In this document: in pieces, positions 40,486 to 52,275 of the stretch | How positions within the stretch are numbered: the stretch's first letter is position 1 | Layout of the letters: the number at the start of each line of letters is the position of its first letter | Position numbers and translations under genes: made by a program | The notes under the pieces: model-generated | Seen by the model: only the letters and a program-made list of their open reading frames with translations | Databases searched by the model: none | Told to the model about the DNA's origin: nothing | Assembly: GCF_000196875.2 (NCBI RefSeq) | Contig: NC_014532.2 | Coordinates: 2,480,001 to 2,544,000, forward strand | Reading direction: 5' to 3' | DNA: 64,000 bases | Source: Halomonas elongata DSM 2581 | Lineage (GTDB): Bacteria; Pseudomonadota; Gammaproteobacteria; Pseudomonadales; Halomonadaceae

Positions 40486-41418
40486 ATGGCGTCATCCGAA
40501 TCTTTCATCGAACGCCTCCAGAGCCGGGCGATCGTCACCCTGTGGCGCGTACTCTCCGGCTGGCGTCCCGTTTCGCTCTGGCGACTGGCACGCCTGATCG
40601 GTCCGCTGGTGCGACGCTTCAGCCAACGTGAACGCCTGGTCACCCGCGTCAACCTGAATCAGGCCTATCCCGAGCTGGCCGAGCCGGTACAGCGGCGTCT
40701 CGTTCGGGACAGCCTGGTGCACTCCAGCGCCACCATGCTCGAACTGGGCTTCGCCTGGCTAGGCGATGCCCAGCGCGTCTCCGACTCGATCCAGGAGGTG
40801 CATGGTCGGGAACTGCTCGACGACGCACGCGCCCGGGGCCAGGGCGTCATCGTGCTGGCACCGCACTTCGGCAACTGGGAAGTGCTCAACTTCTGGCTAT
40901 CGAGCCATTTTCCCTTCACGGCGATGTACGAGCCCCCCAAGCTGGCGGCACTCGACCCCATCATCCGCCAGGGACGCGAGCGCCAGGGAGCACGGCTGGT
41001 ACCCACGAATCCTCGCGGAGTGGCCGCCCTGCTCAAGGCGCTGAACCGGACCGAGGCGGTCGGCATTCTCCCGGACCAGGAGCCGGGCTGGGGCAGCGGT
41101 GTTTTCGCGCCCTTCTTCGGGCGGCAGGCCTATACCGCCACGCTGCTGCCCAAGCTGGTGGCACGCACCGAGGCCCGCGTGGTCACCGGCGTGGCGCGGC
41201 GTCTGCCTGGACGTGGTTTCGCCATCCACTTCCTGGCGGCCGACGAGCGCGTCTACGAAAGTGACGAACGAACCTCCGCCGCTGGTGTCAATGCCTGCGT
41301 CGAAGCCGCCATCGCCCTGGACCCGGCCCAGTACCAGTGGGAATACAAGCGTTACCGCAAGACCCCCGAAGAGGCCGAACAACGCCCGGACTGGAAACAC
41401 TTTCGCCTGTACCGCTGA
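40486..41418 (+). CDS. lysophospholipid/lipid A acyltransferase, LpxL/HtrB family
   Basis: This 310-residue inner-membrane-associated acyltransferase belongs to the late lipid A acyltransferase family (LpxL, LpxM, LpxP). The catalytic H-x4-E motif is HFGNWE. The family blocks PDQEPGWGSGVFAPFFGRQAYT and YQWEYKRYRKTPE are present. It should transfer a secondary acyl chain to lipid A or a related lipid. It is short of the usual hydrophobic N-terminal segment. No strong ribosome site is visible; it probably relies on coupling from the DUF4870 gene. Confidence 0.9.
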   Translation: MASSESFIERLQSRAIVTLWRVLSGWRPVSLWRLARLIGPLVRRFSQRERLVTRVNLNQAYPELAEPVQRRLVRDSLVHSSATMLELGFAWLGDAQRVSDSIQEVHGRELLDDARARGQGVIVLAPHFGNWEVLNFWLSSHFPFTAMYEPPKLAALDPIIRQGRERQGARLVPTNPRGVAALLKALNRTEAVGILPDQEPGWGSGVFAPFFGRQAYTATLLPKLVARTEARVVTGVARRLPGRGFAIHFLAADERVYESDERTSAAGVNACVEAAIALDPAQYQWEYKRYRKTPEEAEQRPDWKHFRLYR

Positions 41419-41602
41419 GCCGACGCCGGAGAAGCCCCCTGGCGCGCTCTCGACAAAAGTCGAACAATGGAACACGCTCGAGTCGAGTGACACCCAATAC
41501 ACAAGGCCGCCACGACATCACAAGACATTCCGGAAATGGCCTGAACCTCCTGGCCCGGCTTGCGCGGGGAAGTGCCGGCGGGACCCGATGGAGACTTGCG
41601 AC

Positions 41603-43150
41603 ATGACGTTGCTGACCCGATTCCTGGCCTTGGCGCTGGGAAGCATGGTGGCCATGGACGCCGCCGAAGCCTCATCCAACGAGGCCCTGTACGACACCAT
41701 CACCGACCGGGCCGAACGCCTGGCCGGCGAGCCTTACGACGATGCTGCACCAGAGATTCCCGCGGCCCTCACCGAGCTGGATTACGACCAGTACCGGCAG
41801 ATACGCTTTCGCCCGGAACATGCCATATGGCGTGACCAGGGACTCTTCGAGGTCCAATTGTTCCACCCGGGCTTTCTCTATGATCGGCCGGTCGATCTCA
41901 ACCTGGTGAACGCCGACGGTGAAGTGCACCACCTGCCCTTCGAAGCATCGCACTTCCGCTATGATGGCGATGTCGCCGACCTGGCCAAGCTGGAACTCGA
42001 CGACCTGGGCTATGCAGGATTCCGCCTGCATTATCCTCTGAACAGCGGCGAATACCGCGACGAGTTCATGGTCTTTCTCGGCGCGTCATACTTCCGCATG
42101 GTCGGCCGCGGCCAGGGTTACGGGCTTTCCACCCGCGGCCTGGCCATCGACACGGCGGAGCCCCACGGCGAGGAATTCCCCGCCTTTCGCGAGTTCTGGC
42201 TGGTCAAGCCCGAGCCGGACGCGACCCACATGACCCTCTTTGCCCTGCTCGACAGCCCCTCCCTGACCGGCGCCTATCGTTTCGACATCGCACCGGGCAG
42301 CCAGACCGTGGTCGACACCGAGGCACGCCTATTTGCCCGCGAGGATGTCGCCAAGCTCGGCGTTGCCCCTCTCACCAGCATGTTCATGCACGGTGGCATC
42401 GCCAGCTACCCGGCCGACGACTACCGCCTGCGGGTTCACGACTCCAGCGGCCTGGCCCTGCATACCGGCAGCGGCGAACGCATCTGGCGGCCGTTGAGCA
42501 ACCCGGAAAAGCTGCATATCTCTGGCCTTCAGGACACCTCGCCCCAGGGATTCGGTCTGATCCAGCGGCCCCGACACTTCGACGGCTATCTCGACGCCGA
42601 GGCCCGGTACGAGAAGCGTCCCAGCGAGTGGGTGACCCCCTTGGGAGACTGGGGCAAAGGGCGCCTCGAACTGGTCGAAATCCCCTCCGACAGCGAGGCA
42701 AACGACAACATCACCGCCTACTGGGTCCCCGAGCAGCCGCTCAAGGCCGGGCAGTCACGTACCTTCCGCTACCGACTGCGCACCTTCGGCGCCACGCCCC
42801 CCGACCAACGACTCGCCCATGTCATCCGTACCCGGCAGGGCTGGGGAGCGACGCCGGGACAGGACAACCCGCCACCGGCCAGCCAGCGTCACTTCATCGT
42901 CGACTTCCAGGGCCCCAGCCTCGAGGATCTCGATGCCGATCAGCCGGTGGAAATGCGGCTGACGACCTCCAAAGGCGAAATACTCGAGCCACGCGTCCAG
43001 CGTCTGCCCGACGGCGACACCTGGCGCGCCAATTTCCGGCTTGCCCCGGAAGATGGCACCCCGGCCGACATGCGCCTGGCCCTGATGCTGCACGGCGAAC
43101 CGCTGACCGAAACCTGGAATTATGTCTGGTACCCCAATGAGCGCCGCTGA
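41603..43150 (+). CDS. opgG: glucan biosynthesis protein G (OpgG/MdoG)
   Basis: This 515-residue periplasmic protein of osmoregulated periplasmic glucan synthesis matches the 511 residues of E. coli OpgG. The mature part starts after a Sec signal (LTRFLALALGSMVAMDAAEASS). The MdoG core is evident in FHPGFLYDRPVDLNLVNADG and ASYFRMVGRGQGYGLSTRGLAID. It branches or modifies the glucan after OpgH makes the backbone. Two in-frame ATGs lie five codons apart (41588 and 41603); I prefer the later one. The 3' end overlaps opgH. Confidence 0.93.
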   Translation: MTLLTRFLALALGSMVAMDAAEASSNEALYDTITDRAERLAGEPYDDAAPEIPAALTELDYDQYRQIRFRPEHAIWRDQGLFEVQLFHPGFLYDRPVDLNLVNADGEVHHLPFEASHFRYDGDVADLAKLELDDLGYAGFRLHYPLNSGEYRDEFMVFLGASYFRMVGRGQGYGLSTRGLAIDTAEPHGEEFPAFREFWLVKPEPDATHMTLFALLDSPSLTGAYRFDIAPGSQTVVDTEARLFAREDVAKLGVAPLTSMFMHGGIASYPADDYRLRVHDSSGLALHTGSGERIWRPLSNPEKLHISGLQDTSPQGFGLIQRPRHFDGYLDAEARYEKRPSEWVTPLGDWGKGRLELVEIPSDSEANDNITAYWVPEQPLKAGQSRTFRYRLRTFGATPPDQRLAHVIRTRQGWGATPGQDNPPPASQRHFIVDFQGPSLEDLDADQPVEMRLTTSKGEILEPRVQRLPDGDTWRANFRLAPEDGTPADMRLALMLHGEPLTETWNYVWYPNERR

Positions 43151-45047
43151 ATCCCGAGCCAGCGTGGCCCCCGTTCCCTTCCGGCGCACCCGTCGCCTGG
43201 TCTTCGCCCTGCTGGTCGCCGCCACGACCGGCCTGGGCCTGGGGACCATGTTCCGTATCCTCCATGTCGGCGGCCTGACCCCGCTGGAACTCGCCATCCT
43301 CGCGCTGTTCACCGTGACCTTCGGCTGGATCGTCATCGCTTTCTGGAGTGGGATCATCGGCTTCGTGCTGTCCCTGGCCGGCCGCGATCCACTCAGCCTG
43401 ACCAAGGTATCGCCCCCCAGACCGCCTGAGGATGCGCGTTCTCGCACCGCTCTGGTCATGCCGATCCACAACGAGGATGTCGAACGGGTAGCCGCCGGTC
43501 TCGAGGCCACCTGTCGAGACCTGCCGCCGATCACCGAAGCACGACGCATCGAAGCCTTCGTACTCAGCGACAGCACCGACGCCGACATCGTCGCCCGGGA
43601 ACGCGCCACCATGGCCGCGCTGCAGCATCGCCTTGCCGACCACTGCCAGCTCCACTACCGGCACCGTGACAGCAATGCCGGCCGCAAGGCCGGCAATCTG
43701 GGCGACTTCTGCCAGCGCTGGGGGCAGCACTATGACTTCATGCTGGTGCTCGACGCCGACAGCCTGATGAGCGGTGACACCGTGCACCAACTGATCGCGG
43801 AGATGGAAGCCAATCCGCGCCTCGGCCTGCTGCAGACAGTGCCGATCCCGGTCCGCCAGGACAGCCTGTTCGGCCGCGCCAACCAGTTCGCCGCCGCCGT
43901 CTATTCGCCCATGCTGGCCACCGGGCTGAGCTTCTGGCAGTCCGATGCCGCCAACTACTTCGGGCACAACGCCATCATGCGCGTCGACGCCTTCACTCGA
44001 CATTGCGGACTCCCCGAACTGCCCGGACGCCCGCCACTCGGCGGCGACATCCTGAGCCACGACTTCGTCGAGGCGGCCCTGTTGCGACGCGCCGGCTGGG
44101 AAGTGCGCATGCGCACCGATCTCGGCGGCAGCTTCGAGGAAATGCCGAGCCATATCCTCGACTACGCCAAGCGCGATCGCCGCTGGGTCCAGGGCAACCT
44201 GCAGCACCTGCGCCTCTTGGGTGGCAGCGGCCTGCACATGCTCAGCCGTGTGCATTTCCTGTGCGGCGCCCTGGCCTACCTGTCATCGCTGATCTGGCTG
44301 GCGATCCTGGTGGTCAGCACCATCGACGCCCTGATGCGCGCTCTCATCGAGCCCAACTTCTTCACCTCCAACGCCCAGCTCTTTCCCAACTGGCCCATCG
44401 CCCCACCCAACCTGATCATGCCCCTGCTCGGCGGCACCCTGGCGATGCTGCTGATGCCCAAGGTCCTGGGCGTCTGCCTGGCGTTGCGCCGGCATCCGGG
44501 CCTGTACGGCGGTCGGGCCAAGCTGGCGGCGAGCGCCCTGCTGGAAGCCCTGTTCGCGATGCTGATCGCCCCGCTGATGATGGTCTTTCACAGCCGCTTC
44601 GTGATCGAAGTGTTGAGCGGGCGCACGGTCGCCTGGAATCCACAATCCCGCGAGGGACGTGCCCTGCCCTGGCGCGAAGCGCTGCGCCATACCTGGCCGG
44701 GCACCCTGGCGGGCACCTTCTGGGCCTGGATCACCTGGTGGTACACCCCGACCTTCTTCTGGTGGCTGACGCCCGTCTGGCTGGGCCTGATGCTGGCCGC
44801 GCCCCTGGTTCGCCTGAGCAGCAGCCTCACCATCGGCCGACGCCTACGGCAACGTGGCCTGTTGCTGGTACCCAGCGAGACGGCCCCACCCGCCGTGTTG
44901 AAAGGGCTGACGCTTCCCGCCACCGTCGACGGCAATGCCGAGCCGGCGCCGCCGCCTGCGGAACGCCCCTGCGACATGCCGCTTCAATCCTTCTCGCGGG
45001 ACTGGGCACGCCACCCGCCCACTCAGCAGCAAGGTATCGGCAAATGA
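43137..45047 (+). CDS. opgH: glucan biosynthesis glucosyltransferase H (short OpgH/MdoH)
   Basis: This is a membrane beta-glucosyltransferase making the periplasmic glucan backbone from UDP-glucose. It has the GT2 aspartates in SDSTDADIVARE and LVLDADSLMSG, the acceptor-site AAEAALLRRAGW-like region, the KRDRRWVQGN product-site motif and about six or seven membrane helices. At 636 residues it is much shorter than E. coli OpgH (847) and resembles the short Xanthomonas/Rhodobacter type, missing the long N-terminal cytoplasmic region. It overlaps opgG by 14 nt; an in-frame ATG five codons upstream (43122) is an alternative start. Confidence 0.93.
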   Translation: MSAAESRASVAPVPFRRTRRLVFALLVAATTGLGLGTMFRILHVGGLTPLELAILALFTVTFGWIVIAFWSGIIGFVLSLAGRDPLSLTKVSPPRPPEDARSRTALVMPIHNEDVERVAAGLEATCRDLPPITEARRIEAFVLSDSTDADIVARERATMAALQHRLADHCQLHYRHRDSNAGRKAGNLGDFCQRWGQHYDFMLVLDADSLMSGDTVHQLIAEMEANPRLGLLQTVPIPVRQDSLFGRANQFAAAVYSPMLATGLSFWQSDAANYFGHNAIMRVDAFTRHCGLPELPGRPPLGGDILSHDFVEAALLRRAGWEVRMRTDLGGSFEEMPSHILDYAKRDRRWVQGNLQHLRLLGGSGLHMLSRVHFLCGALAYLSSLIWLAILVVSTIDALMRALIEPNFFTSNAQLFPNWPIAPPNLIMPLLGGTLAMLLMPKVLGVCLALRRHPGLYGGRAKLAASALLEALFAMLIAPLMMVFHSRFVIEVLSGRTVAWNPQSREGRALPWREALRHTWPGTLAGTFWAWITWWYTPTFFWWLTPVWLGLMLAAPLVRLSSSLTIGRRLRQRGLLLVPSETAPPAVLKGLTLPATVDGNAEPAPPPAERPCDMPLQSFSRDWARHPPTQQQGIGK

Positions 45048-45094
45048 CGAGGGGGACTGTTCATTGCCGAACAAGCTGCTAGACTGAGGCCACT

Positions 45095-45223
45095 CGCTTG
45101 ACGGGGTGCCGGTTGAGCCGGCTGAGATGACGCGCGTTCGCGACGAACACAGCGTTGATCCCGTGGAACCTGATCCGGGTAGGTGCGCCATCGCGCACGT
45201 GAACCGGCGTAGGGAATCAGGCG
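45095..45223 (+). promoter_or_regulatory. TPP riboswitch before tenA
   Basis: This is a complete TPP (THI) aptamer. P1 is CGCTTGA (45095-45101) with TCAGGCG (45217-45223). GGGGTGCC is followed by P3, the pyrimidine-sensing CTGAGA at 45122-45127, and the pyrophosphate part with GAACCTGAT at 45166-45174 and GGCGTAGGGA at 45207-45216. J4/5 is the normal three bases (GAT). The P5 hairpin is lengthened by an extra stem (GTGCG with CGCAC). It ends 81 nt before the tenA ATG and should lower tenA expression when TPP is abundant. Confidence 0.9.
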
Positions 45224-45304
45224 GTGGACTCGACCTCTTCTCCCGGCAGTCCTCCCTCCTCGTTTCGCTTCGCCCGCTTTCCGGATCCCGACACCGGAGA
45301 CATG

Positions 45305-45973
45305 ATGGGTTATCGTTTCAGCGACCTGACCGACGCCTGCCAGCAAGACTGGCGCGCCTATATCGAGCACGACTTCGTTCGCTCCCTCGGTGATGGCAGC
45401 CTCGACCCGGCGGCCTTTCGCCACTACCTGCAGCAGGACTACCTGTTCCTGATCCACTTCTCCCGGGCCTATGCTCTGGCGGCCTACAAGAGCCACGACC
45501 TGACCGAGTTGCGCCATGCCTTCGAGGGGCTCAAGACCATTCTCGACGTGGAGCTCGGCCTGCACGTGGGGTTCTGCCGCGAATGGGGCATTTCCGAGGA
45601 TGACCTGGCCAAGCTGCCCGAAGCCCGCGCCACTCTCGCCTATACCCGTTACGTACTGGACACCGGCAGTCGCGGCGATCTGCTCGACCTTCACGTGGCG
45701 CTCTCCCCCTGCCTGGTGGGTTACGGCGAGATCGCCAACTGGCTGAACGCGCGCCAGGAAACCATACGGGGCGACGACAATCCTTTCGACGCCTGGATCG
45801 CCATGTACGAAAGCGACGATTTCCAGGGGGCCATGCACGACGAAGTTGCCTGGCTGGACGCTCGTTTGGCGGAGGTCACACCCGAGCGCTTCGCGCGGCT
45901 GGCGGGCATCTTCCGCGACGCCACCCGCCTGGAGATCGACTTCTGGCAGATGGGGCTGGACCGCGCGGACTAG
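45305..45973 (+). CDS. tenA: TenA-family aminopyrimidine aminohydrolase (thiaminase II)
   Basis: This 222-residue all-helical hydrolase salvages thiamin breakdown products by turning aminopyrimidines into HMP. The catalytic cysteine is Cys136 in LSPCLVGYGEIANWL and the C-terminal glutamate is Glu210 in EIDFW. Other family blocks are QQDYLFLIHFSRAYALAAYKS and GLHVGFCREWGI. I choose the second of two adjacent ATGs (45305) because GGAGA lies four bases upstream of it. It is controlled by its own TPP riboswitch and lies just upstream of thiC. Confidence 0.92.
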   Translation: MGYRFSDLTDACQQDWRAYIEHDFVRSLGDGSLDPAAFRHYLQQDYLFLIHFSRAYALAAYKSHDLTELRHAFEGLKTILDVELGLHVGFCREWGISEDDLAKLPEARATLAYTRYVLDTGSRGDLLDLHVALSPCLVGYGEIANWLNARQETIRGDDNPFDAWIAMYESDDFQGAMHDEVAWLDARLAEVTPERFARLAGIFRDATRLEIDFWQMGLDRAD

Positions 45974-46075
45974 CCCACTGCCTTGATAACCATTGCCGGC
46001 TGCGCGGACGCCAGGAGCTCCAGGCAGAAACTTCCCGGCACTGAAACCGTCCGCCAGCAATGGCGGGCACTACCA

Positions 46076-48293
<2,218 letters not shown>

Positions 48294-48303
48294 TCCGGCG
48301 TCG

Positions 48304-48331
48304 AGGCCGGGGCATTCGCGCGCCCCGGCCT
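48304..48331 (+). terminator. GC-rich hairpin after thiC
   Basis: AGGCCGGGGC (48304-48313) pairs perfectly with GCCCCGGCCT (48322-48331) around an 8-base loop, 10 nt after the thiC stop. No T run follows, so it may not act as a full terminator. Confidence 0.45.
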
Positions 48332-48442
48332 GGCCTCACGCCCCCATACACGACAGGATAAATACGGGACAGGCTGGTCTACGGTCCGGAATACGCATAT
48401 CCTCGGAATATGCTTGAAGCTCCACCCACGACGGAGAAAGAA

Positions 48443-49582
48443 ATGGCCGGCTTGCTACCCGATGTCGACCCCGATGGACTGCTCGAATATTCGGTGGTCT
48501 ACACCGATCGCGCCTTGAACCACATGTCGCAGAACTTCCAGGAGGTGATGCACGACCTTTCCGCCGCCCTGAAGCGAGTCTACCGTGCGCATTCGACGGT
48601 CATCGTCCCCGGCAGCGGCACCTTCGGCATGGAGGCGGTGGCCCGCCAGTTTGCCACCGACCGGCGTTGCCTGGTCATCCGTAACGGCTGGTTCAGCTAC
48701 CGCTGGACCCAGATACTGGACCGCGGCAAGATCCCCTCGGACCTCTACGTCCGCAAGGCACGCCGTGTCGATGACGACGATCCCACCTCCCCTTTCGCGC
48801 CCCCCGATATCGACGAGGTGATCGAGGCGATCCATGATCAGCAACCCGATCTGGTCTTCGCGCCCCATGTCGAAACCGCATCGGGCATGATATTGCCCGA
48901 CGAGTACATGCGGCGCATCGCCGAGGCGATTCATGAGGAAAACGGCCTGTTCGTGCTGGACTGCATCGCTTCCGGCACCGCCTGGGTCGACATGCTCGAC
49001 ATCGGCGTCGATGTGTTGATCAGCGCTCCGCAGAAAGGCTGGAGCGCCTCACCCTGCTGCGGCCTGGTCATGCTCTCCCGCCTGGCGCGCGAGATCATCG
49101 ATGAAACGACCAGCTCAAGCTTTGCCTGCGACCTGCGCAAGTGGCTGTCGATCATGGAGACCTACGAGGCAGGCGGCCATGCCTATCACGCCACCCTGCC
49201 GACCGACGGGTTGCGCCAGTTGCGCGACGTCATCGCCGAGACCGAAGCCTATGGCCTCGACAAGGTCCGCGACGAGCAGTTCGAGCTGGGCCGTCGCGTA
49301 CGCGAGATGCTCGCCGAGCATGGCTTCCAGAGCGTCGCTGCACCTGGCTACGAGGCGCCGGGCGTGGTGGTGAGCTACACCGACGACGCAGAGATCGCCG
49401 CCAAGTTCGCCAAGGCCGGCGTTCAGGTTGCTGCCGGAGTGCCCTTGATGTGCGACGAAGGCGAGGATTTCCAGAGCTTTCGCATCGGACTGTTCGGTCT
49501 CGACAAGCTGCACAATATCGAACGCAGCGTCGAGCAGCTGGAACGGGCCCTGAAGGAGGTCGAGCAACAGACGGGCGACTGA
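48443..49582 (+). CDS. class V aminotransferase (alanine-glyoxylate/serine-pyruvate type)
   Basis: This 379-residue PLP enzyme begins MAGLLPDVDPDGLLEYSVVY, with GGAG six bases before the ATG. An in-frame ATG 11 codons upstream lacks a good ribosome site. The N-terminal glycine loop is VIVPGSGTFGMEAVARQF. LDCIASGTAWVDMLDIGVDVLISAPQKGW contains the PLP-binding aspartate, and the Schiff-base lysine is in the final SAPQKGW. It probably transaminates alanine, serine or a similar amino acid with glyoxylate or pyruvate. Genomic context gives no narrower clue. Confidence 0.85.
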   Translation: MAGLLPDVDPDGLLEYSVVYTDRALNHMSQNFQEVMHDLSAALKRVYRAHSTVIVPGSGTFGMEAVARQFATDRRCLVIRNGWFSYRWTQILDRGKIPSDLYVRKARRVDDDDPTSPFAPPDIDEVIEAIHDQQPDLVFAPHVETASGMILPDEYMRRIAEAIHEENGLFVLDCIASGTAWVDMLDIGVDVLISAPQKGWSASPCCGLVMLSRLAREIIDETTSSSFACDLRKWLSIMETYEAGGHAYHATLPTDGLRQLRDVIAETEAYGLDKVRDEQFELGRRVREMLAEHGFQSVAAPGYEAPGVVVSYTDDAEIAAKFAKAGVQVAAGVPLMCDEGEDFQSFRIGLFGLDKLHNIERSVEQLERALKEVEQQTGD

Positions 49583-49637
49583 ACGTCCCGACGTCGACGC
49601 ATCCTGCTGCGTCGTCGCGCACACAGTTCCCCAAACA

Positions 49638-49668
49638 CGAACGGGCGACCCAATGGGTCGCCCGTTCG
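49638..49668. terminator. bidirectional terminator between convergent genes
   Basis: A perfect 14-bp stem (CGAACGGGCGACCC with 49655-49668) and 3-base loop sit between the convergent aminotransferase and Yip1-type genes. It is followed by CCTTT on the plus strand and TGTTTG on the minus strand. Both T runs are weak. Confidence 0.6.
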
Positions 49669-49696
49669 CCTTTCAGGATCGGTACCGGCCAGCGAC

Positions 49697-50302
49697 CTAC
49701 CCGATAATCGACAGGATAATGCGCTCGCCATACCCCCACAGCAGCACCGTCATCCCGAGCAGAGCCTCGAGAATCAGTACCCCGAAGGCCAGGGTGGTAC
49801 TGGAGACGATGAACCCTTCCTCCTTGCTGATATTGAGGAAGGAAGGAATGCCGAGATACAGCAGATAAGCGGTATAGCAAAGACCGATGACACCGGCCAG
49901 CAGGCACAGCCAGATCAGCGGATAGACCGCCACGATGCCACTCAAGAACATCGGGGTGGCCACGTATCCGGCAAAGACGATGCACTGACTCTGGCTTGGT
50001 GGACGAGTATAGCGCTTGGCCATGTAGCGGATGATCTTGCCGACCGCATAGACCGCCGCCAGGATCACCAGGTAGAAGACAACCCCGGCCCCCAGGGCAT
50101 CCAGATAACCCAGTTGTATGGTGGTACCGCCTCCTAGACTCCAGCCGACCTGCGTGGTGCCGATATAGGAGCAGACGACCGGGATGGCCGCCAGCAACAG
50201 GACATGATGCTCGTAGAGGTGGGTGAGCGTCTCACGCTCTTCCTTGATCTGTTTCCACTCGCGATTCGGGTGGGCGATCAGACCCCATACATGTGTCAAC
50301 AT
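49697..50302 (-). CDS. Yip1-family membrane protein
   Basis: This 201-residue protein has about five hydrophobic helices after a short cytoplasmic start (HVWGLIAHPNREWKQIKEER). The bacterial Yip1 family has no established function. The repeated pattern VFAGYVATPMFLSGIVAVYP and LLYLGIPSFLNISKEEGFI is typical. The perfect AGGAGGT ribosome site fixes the start at 50302; upstream in-frame codons have none. It converges with the aminotransferase gene. Confidence 0.85.
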   Translation of the reverse strand: MLTHVWGLIAHPNREWKQIKEERETLTHLYEHHVLLLAAIPVVCSYIGTTQVGWSLGGGTTIQLGYLDALGAGVVFYLVILAAVYAVGKIIRYMAKRYTRPPSQSQCIVFAGYVATPMFLSGIVAVYPLIWLCLLAGVIGLCYTAYLLYLGIPSFLNISKEEGFIVSSTTLAFGVLILEALLGMTVLLWGYGERIILSIIG

Positions 50303-50425
50303 AGCGCTACCTCCTGCCGGAGACGGACCGGGACTGGCCCGTCGGTCCACTGCATTATTGTTCCGTCGACTTGAGTATAGGCAGGAATCCGGGGGATGTG
50401 CCCCCCGGATATGACACAGGCAGAA

Positions 50426-51370
50426 TCAGTTAAGGGCAGTCCACAGGGGAGTTGCCGGCGGCAGACTGGCGTCTACCGACATCATCAGGCTCAGCGCCGT
50501 GATGGTGATGATCGAAAAGGCAAAGACACGTTTCGCCCAGCGCTCCTCGTCATGTACGCGATAGCCCTGCATGGCGAGATAGAGCCAGTAGACGCCCATC
50601 ACCAGGGCGACGACGAAATATCCCGGGCCGGCGTACCCTGCCACGCTCAACGCCAGCGAGGCGAAGACGAAGGCCAGGATGTAGCCGAGGATATAATGCT
50701 TGGCGGTCTTGATGCCCCTGACCACCGGCAATACCGGAATCCGGGCCGCCTGATAATCCTTCAATCGAAAGATGGCGATGGCATAGGAATGCGGCATCTG
50801 CCACAGGCAGAAGATCACCAGCAGTGTCAGCGCACCACCATCGAACTGGCCGGTCACGGCACAATAGCCCACTACCGGCGGCATGGCGCCGGACAGGCTG
50901 CCCACCAGGGTGCCGTACTCGGACTGACGCTTCATGTAGAGGCTGTAGACACCTACATAGATGGCAAAGCCGAAGGCCGCGAGTCCCACCGTCACCCAAT
51001 TGGTGAACAGCGCCAACAGGGCGAACCCTGCAATCCCGAGCAGGGTCGCGAAGCGCAGGGTCGCGGCAGGGGTGACACGCCCCTGCACCAGGGGACGTGT
51101 TCGAGTACGCTCCATCATCGCATCGATATCGCGATCGATGACGTTATTGAACGCACACCCGGAAGCGATCACCAACGCCAGACCGACCACCGTGGCGATC
51201 AGCAGCCAGGGATCGACATCGCCCCGGGCGGCCAGGAAGAAGCCGCCCAGAACCGCGATCACATTACCGCCGATGATACCCGGCTTGGTGATGGTGAGGT
51301 AGTCCTTGCGCATCCTGGCCGCCGGAGTCAACCGATCATCATGTTCTGATGCAGGTTGTACATGATCCAT
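50426..51370 (-). CDS. cyoE: protoheme IX farnesyltransferase
   Basis: This UbiA-family integral membrane enzyme attaches farnesyl to protoheme to make heme O for cytochrome bo3. It has 314 residues. The polyprenyl-diphosphate-binding motifs are [24 protein letters not shown] and the C-terminal [18 protein letters not shown] choose the ATG at 51370, with GGAGG six bases upstream, though a start at 51313 ([16 protein letters not shown]) would better fit the E. coli N terminus. With the former, it overlaps cyoD by 43 nt. It is the last gene of cyoABCDE. Confidence 0.93.
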   Translation of the reverse strand: MDHVQPASEHDDRLTPAARMRKDYLTITKPGIIGGNVIAVLGGFFLAARGDVDPWLLIATVVGLALVIASGCAFNNVIDRDIDAMMERTRTRPLVQGRVTPAATLRFATLLGIAGFALLALFTNWVTVGLAAFGFAIYVGVYSLYMKRQSEYGTLVGSLSGAMPPVVGYCAVTGQFDGGALTLLVIFCLWQMPHSYAIAIFRLKDYQAARIPVLPVVRGIKTAKHYILGYILAFVFASLALSVAGYAGPGYFVVALVMGVYWLYLAMQGYRVHDEERWAKRVFAFSIITITALSLMMSVDASLPPATPLWTALN

Positions 51371-51657
51371 ACGGAACCTCCGATGATCAGGACCAGGATC
51401 GACACGGTGAAGACGAACGACATGAAGTTCCAGCCTTCGTCCGCCTTGGTGTTCATGTGCATGAACAGGATCAACTGCACCAGCACCTGCGCCACCGCCG
51501 TGGCCACGATGATAAGTACCGTGGCGGGCGTACCGAAGGAACCGGTCATCACCACCCCGAAGGGAATGATGGTCAGCACGATGGACAGGATCAGCCCTAC
51601 GACATAGGACTTGACGCTACCGTGGCTGTGCTCTTCGTGAGAGGCATGTCCGCTCAT
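51328..51657 (-). CDS. cyoD: cytochrome bo3 ubiquinol oxidase subunit IV
   Basis: This small 109-residue membrane subunit of the terminal oxidase has three helices. Its N terminus is His-rich ([21 protein letters not shown]), like E. coli CyoD, and the [19 protein letters not shown] motif of the family is present. It assists assembly of the CyoB copper site. It begins 1 nt after cyoC ends and has a GGGAG ribosome site. Confidence 0.94.
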   Translation of the reverse strand: MSGHASHEEHSHGSVKSYVVGLILSIVLTIIPFGVVMTGSFGTPATVLIIVATAVAQVLVQLILFMHMNTKADEGWNFMSFVFTVSILVLIIGGSVWIMYNLHQNMMIG

Positions 51658-51658
51658 A

Positions 51659-52273
51659 TCAAAGGACTCCCATCAGGTAGACGAAGGAGAAGACGCAGAT
51701 CCAGACGATATCCAGGAAGTGCCAGAACAGGCTCAGGCACATGATCCGCGGCCGCGTCATGTCGGTCAGGCCCTTGGTCTGCAGCTGGATCAGCATCACC
51801 AGAATCCAGATCAGGCCGAAGGTCACGTGCAGGCCGTGGGTACCCACCAGCGTGAAGAACGCCGAGAGGAAGGCACTGCGATCCGGACCAAAGCCCTCGT
51901 GGATCAGGTGCTGGAACTCGTAGACCTCCATGCCGACGAAGGCCGCGCCGAGCAGGAAGGTAATCGCCAGCCAGGCCTTGATCTGGCCGACGCGGTTGGC
52001 ATTCATCGCCAGCACGGCCATGCCGTAGGTGAAACTACTGAACAGCAGCAGGAAGGTTTCGACCAGGATGAAGGGCAGCTCGAAGACTTCACCCGGCGTA
52101 GGCCCACCGGCCGTGCCCCGGAGGAGCACGGCATAGGTGGCGAACAGTGACCCGAAGATCACCAGATCGCTCATCAGGTAGACCCAGAAACCGAAGACCT
52201 TGGTGCCCGCGGTATCGTGGTGGTCATGCTCGTGAGCATGACCCTCGTGGTTGCTTAGAGTGTCGGTTGCCAT
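51659..52273 (-). CDS. cyoC: cytochrome bo3 ubiquinol oxidase subunit III
   Basis: This 204-residue five-helix subunit matches CyoC length. The start [27 protein letters not shown] and the conserved [12 protein letters not shown] and [21 protein letters not shown] blocks are typical of heme-copper oxidase subunit III. The N terminus is His-rich ([12 protein letters not shown]). It follows cyoB by 2 nt. Confidence 0.95.
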   Translation of the reverse strand: MATDTLSNHEGHAHEHDHHDTAGTKVFGFWVYLMSDLVIFGSLFATYAVLLRGTAGGPTPGEVFELPFILVETFLLLFSSFTYGMAVLAMNANRVGQIKAWLAITFLLGAAFVGMEVYEFQHLIHEGFGPDRSAFLSAFFTLVGTHGLHVTFGLIWILVMLIQLQTKGLTDMTRPRIMCLSLFWHFLDIVWICVFSFVYLMGVL

Positions 52274-52275
52274 GA

